8,464 bases of DNA from Bacteroidota bacterium (GTDB taxonomy: Bacteria; Bacteroidota; Ignavibacteria; SZUA-365): assembly GCA_018224345.1 (NCBI GenBank), contig JAGTUW010000295.1, forward strand, positions 1 to 8,464. The letters are read 5' to 3'. This document shows, piece after piece, positions 6,212-8,464 of this stretch (within the stretch, counting starts at the first letter, position 1; each line of letters begins with the position of its first letter). Both the position numbers and the translations under genes were made by a program. Below the pieces are notes generated by a model. The model did no database searches and had not been told where the DNA came from. It worked only from the letters and a program-made list of their open reading frames with translations.

Positions 6212-8464
6212 ATGGAATTTTTCGTCATCATTCTCGTCATCCTTCTCGCCGCCGCTGTCATTGATCTGATGGTCGGCGTCGCAAATGATGCAGTGAATTT
6301 TCTCAACTCGGCCATCGGCGCCAAGGTGGCATCGCGGATGGTCATCATGATCATCGCGACCCTCGGTATCGTCGCCGGTGTTACCTTTTCCAGCGGCCTG
6401 ATGGAGGTGGCGCGATCGGGAATATTCAATCCCCACATGCTCACCTTTCCGGAAGTGATGTTCATTTTTGTCGCGACCATGCTGACAGATGTGATTCTCC
6501 TGGATTTTTACAACACCTTCGGATTGCCCACATCGACCACAGTATCGCTGGTGTTCGAGTTGCTCGGTGCTGCGTTCGCCATTTCCTTCATAAAGGTGAT
6601 GCATGAGGGTGGAGGACTGGCGGAAGCACTTGCCTACATCAATACCGGCAGCGTACTGAGAATTCTTTTCGGTATTGTGGCCTCCATCATCGTGGCGTTT
6701 ATCGCAGGGGCGACGGTACAGTACTTCTCGCGCATGCTGTTCACCTTCGATTTCGGTAAGCGACTCAGACGCTATGGCGCTGTGTGGGGCGGCTTTGCTC
6801 TTGCAGCGATTACGTACTTCATCCTCGTCAAGGGCGCCAAGGGTGCATCCTTTCTCACCGATGCGGATGCGGAATGGCTGAAAGCAAACACCTTGATGAT
6901 TGCGGGTATTTCCTTTCTCCTCTGGTCGTTGCTGCTGCTGATACTGCAATGGACGATAAAGTTGAATGTGTTCAAACCCATTGTGCTTGCCGGGACCTTC
7001 GCTCTGGCGATGGCGTTTGCCGCCAACGATCTTGTCAACTTTATCGGAGCGCCACTGGCGGGTCTGGCGTCTTTCCGCTTTGCACTGGACGCACCGGACC
7101 CCTTGTCAATGACTATGGAGGCGCTTGCTGAACCCGTGCGGGCAAATACCTGGATATTGCTTATCGCCGGGACCATCATGGCAGCCACGCTGCTGGTCAA
7201 CAAGAAGGCGCGGACTGTCACCGCAACCTCGGTCAACCTGGGCAGGCAGAGTGAGGGTTTCGAACGCTTTGAATCCATCGCTCCCGCCCGTGCCATCGTG
7301 CGTTTCGTTCTCGCCATCTTCAATTTCATTTCCCTGATCACCCCGGAACGCATCAGGAAGAAGGTGGCGCAGCGTTTCGATACATCCAAGTATAAACCGG
7401 TCCCCGCAGACGATGGGGAACTGCCCGCCTTCGATCTGCTGCGTGCAGCCGTCAATCTCATCGTCGCCGCATTGCTGGTGTCCTTCGGTACGTCGCTCAA
7501 ACTGCCGTTGTCCACGACCTATGTCACTTTCATGGTGGCCATGGCGACGGCGCTTCCGGACAGAGCGTGGGGACGCGACTCCGCCGTCTACCGTATCTCC
7601 GGAGTGCTCACCGTTATCGGCGGCTGGTTTTTCACAGCTCTCGTGGCGGCAACCGTGGCGGCTATAATCGCGACGATTATTTTTTATACCGAAATCTTCG
7701 GTCTGATCGCGATTGCCGGTCTCGCCGCCTTCCTTCTCTACCGTACGATATCTGTGCATAAACGGCGCGAAAAAGGTTTTGCTGACCAGGAGCGACGTTA
7801 CAACAACGTGACGGCTAACGTCGACGATGCTATCGCAGATGTGGAAACGGAATTGGGGACCATTCTGATGAACACAGTGCAGGTCGTCAATCAGACGCAT
7901 GAAGGGTTGAGCACGGAAAACCGGACTCTGCTGAAAGAATCCACCGCCGGGGCCAAGCACATGCACAAAGAGGGAAAGACCATGGCCGCGACCATATTGC
8001 GAGCTTCACAGCTCGAGGTAGGCGACGAGTCCATTGACAACAAGAACTACGCTGAGGTGAACAGTTCCCTTCAACTCCTGCTCAGAAGTCTCCGGAATAT
8101 GAGCACACAGTGTTATATCCATGTCGACAATAATCACAGACAGCTTTCGGAAGTCCAGCGGGAAGAACTCGAATTGATCGTTCGAGAGGTGCGTGGCCTG
8201 CTGATGACGATCTCCGACCATCTTCTCAAAGCCGACTTCTCCTCTGCCGAAAGTATTTCTCTTGACATGGAACGTGTACGGACATTGATAAGAAAATCGG
8301 ACAAGCAGCAGCTCAAGCGCTCGAAAAAGGAGAAGTACACGTCCCGTAGCAGTCTGTTGTATCTCGAAATGCTCACCGAGTACGAGGAAATAGTGTACCA
8401 TGCAGAAAGCATTTTCAGGCAATGCCGGAAGTGCCATAACGGCCCGGAAGACTTCGGGGACGGG
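6212..8464 (+). CDS. pit: PiT-family inorganic phosphate transporter with C-terminal helical domain (partial, runs off edge)
   Basis: The frame is open from ATG 6212 to the window end (751 codons, no stop), so the 3' end is missing. PiT permeases import phosphate with a cation across the inner membrane. The two inverted family repeats are clear: GVANDAVNFLNSAIGAKVA (22-40) with GLPTSTTVS (104-112), and AFAANDLVNFIGAPLAG (268-284) with LPLSTTYVTF (431-440). About twelve hydrophobic segments lie between residues 2 and 511. The stretch DRAWGRDSAVYRISGVLTVIGGWFFTAL (450-477, abbreviated here as DRAWGRDSAVYR then IGGWFFTAL) resembles the long PiT proteins I associate with Bacteroidota. Residues from about 515 onward are a soluble, charged, helical tail. 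Its segment SLLYLEMLTEYEEIVYHAES looks like a PhoU-type helix whose metal ligands are lost. The start lies 12 bases after phoU with no obvious ribosome binding site, suggesting coupling to phoU. Cation preference, usually Na+ or H+, cannot be read from the sequence. Confidence 0.92.
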   Translation, partial: MEFFVIILVILLAAAVIDLMVGVANDAVNFLNSAIGAKVASRMVIMIIATLGIVAGVTFSSGLMEVARSGIFNPHMLTFPEVMFIFVATMLTDVILLDFYNTFGLPTSTTVSLVFELLGAAFAISFIKVMHEGGGLAEALAYINTGSVLRILFGIVASIIVAFIAGATVQYFSRMLFTFDFGKRLRRYGAVWGGFALAAITYFILVKGAKGASFLTDADAEWLKANTLMIAGISFLLWSLLLLILQWTIKLNVFKPIVLAGTFALAMAFAANDLVNFIGAPLAGLASFRFALDAPDPLSMTMEALAEPVRANTWILLIAGTIMAATLLVNKKARTVTATSVNLGRQSEGFERFESIAPARAIVRFVLAIFNFISLITPERIRKKVAQRFDTSKYKPVPADDGELPAFDLLRAAVNLIVAALLVSFGTSLKLPLSTTYVTFMVAMATALPDRAWGRDSAVYRISGVLTVIGGWFFTALVAATVAAIIATIIFYTEIFGLIAIAGLAAFLLYRTISVHKRREKGFADQERRYNNVTANVDDAIADVETELGTILMNTVQVVNQTHEGLSTENRTLLKESTAGAKHMHKEGKTMAATILRASQLEVGDESIDNKNYAEVNSSLQLLLRSLRNMSTQCYIHVDNNHRQLSEVQREELELIVREVRGLLMTISDHLLKADFSSAESISLDMERVRTLIRKSDKQQLKRSKKEKYTSRSSLLYLEMLTEYEEIVYHAESIFRQCRKCHNGPEDFGDG

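Noticed and set aside
6188..7966. Three minus-strand frames (253, 247 and 286 codons) opposite pit
   Set aside because: They lie opposite a transporter with clear PiT signatures in the plus frame starting at 6212. Their low-complexity His, Asp and Gly-rich or Ser and Ala-rich products look like shadows.
1..8464. Mobile elements, tRNA or rRNA genes, phage or defence genes
   Set aside because: I saw no transposase, integrase, terminal inverted repeats, tRNA-like cloverleaf or rRNA sequence. The genes are housekeeping or regulatory and closely packed.

Overview
The window is a stretch of bacterial chromosome, moderately GC-rich by eye, with two divergent gene groups around a 477-base intergenic region. 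Most of it is a recognisable metabolic and phosphate-regulation locus. I did not find a clearly new system, but several details deserve a check. The gene order, the roughly 530-residue ferredoxin-less IorA and the long PiT transporter with a cytoplasmic tail recall the Bacteroidota/Chlorobi/Ignavibacteria group. That placement is an inference from family resemblance and is only moderately secure.

Left half, minus strand: iorA (2454 to 847) and iorB (850 to 257) overlap by four bases (ATGA) and encode the two subunits of an indolepyruvate:ferredoxin oxidoreductase. This enzyme makes aryl-acetyl-CoA from aryl-pyruvates during breakdown of aromatic amino acids. A strong intrinsic terminator (196-232) ends the unit. 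The leftmost 195 bases hold no gene I can support.

Middle (2455-2931): the divergent control region. It holds the iorA leader with a perfect 9-bp hairpin and a clear ribosome binding site, an imperfect 39-base tandem repeat array (2619-2758), and a sigma70-like promoter in front of phoB.

Right half, plus strand: phoB, phoR, a possible 22-codon linker ORF, phoU, and a PiT-family phosphate transporter that runs off the right edge. The genes are tightly packed (gaps or overlaps of -4 to 12 bases) and look like one operon. PhoR is a membrane histidine kinase with an extracytoplasmic sensor, HAMP and PAS domains. PhoB is its OmpR-type response regulator. PhoU normally relays transporter status to PhoR. 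Here the adjacent transporter is a PiT permease, not the ABC-type Pst system, and its long C-terminal tail itself looks like a degenerate PhoU-like helical domain. The inferred arrangement is a phosphate sensing and uptake operon in which PhoU may work with PiT.
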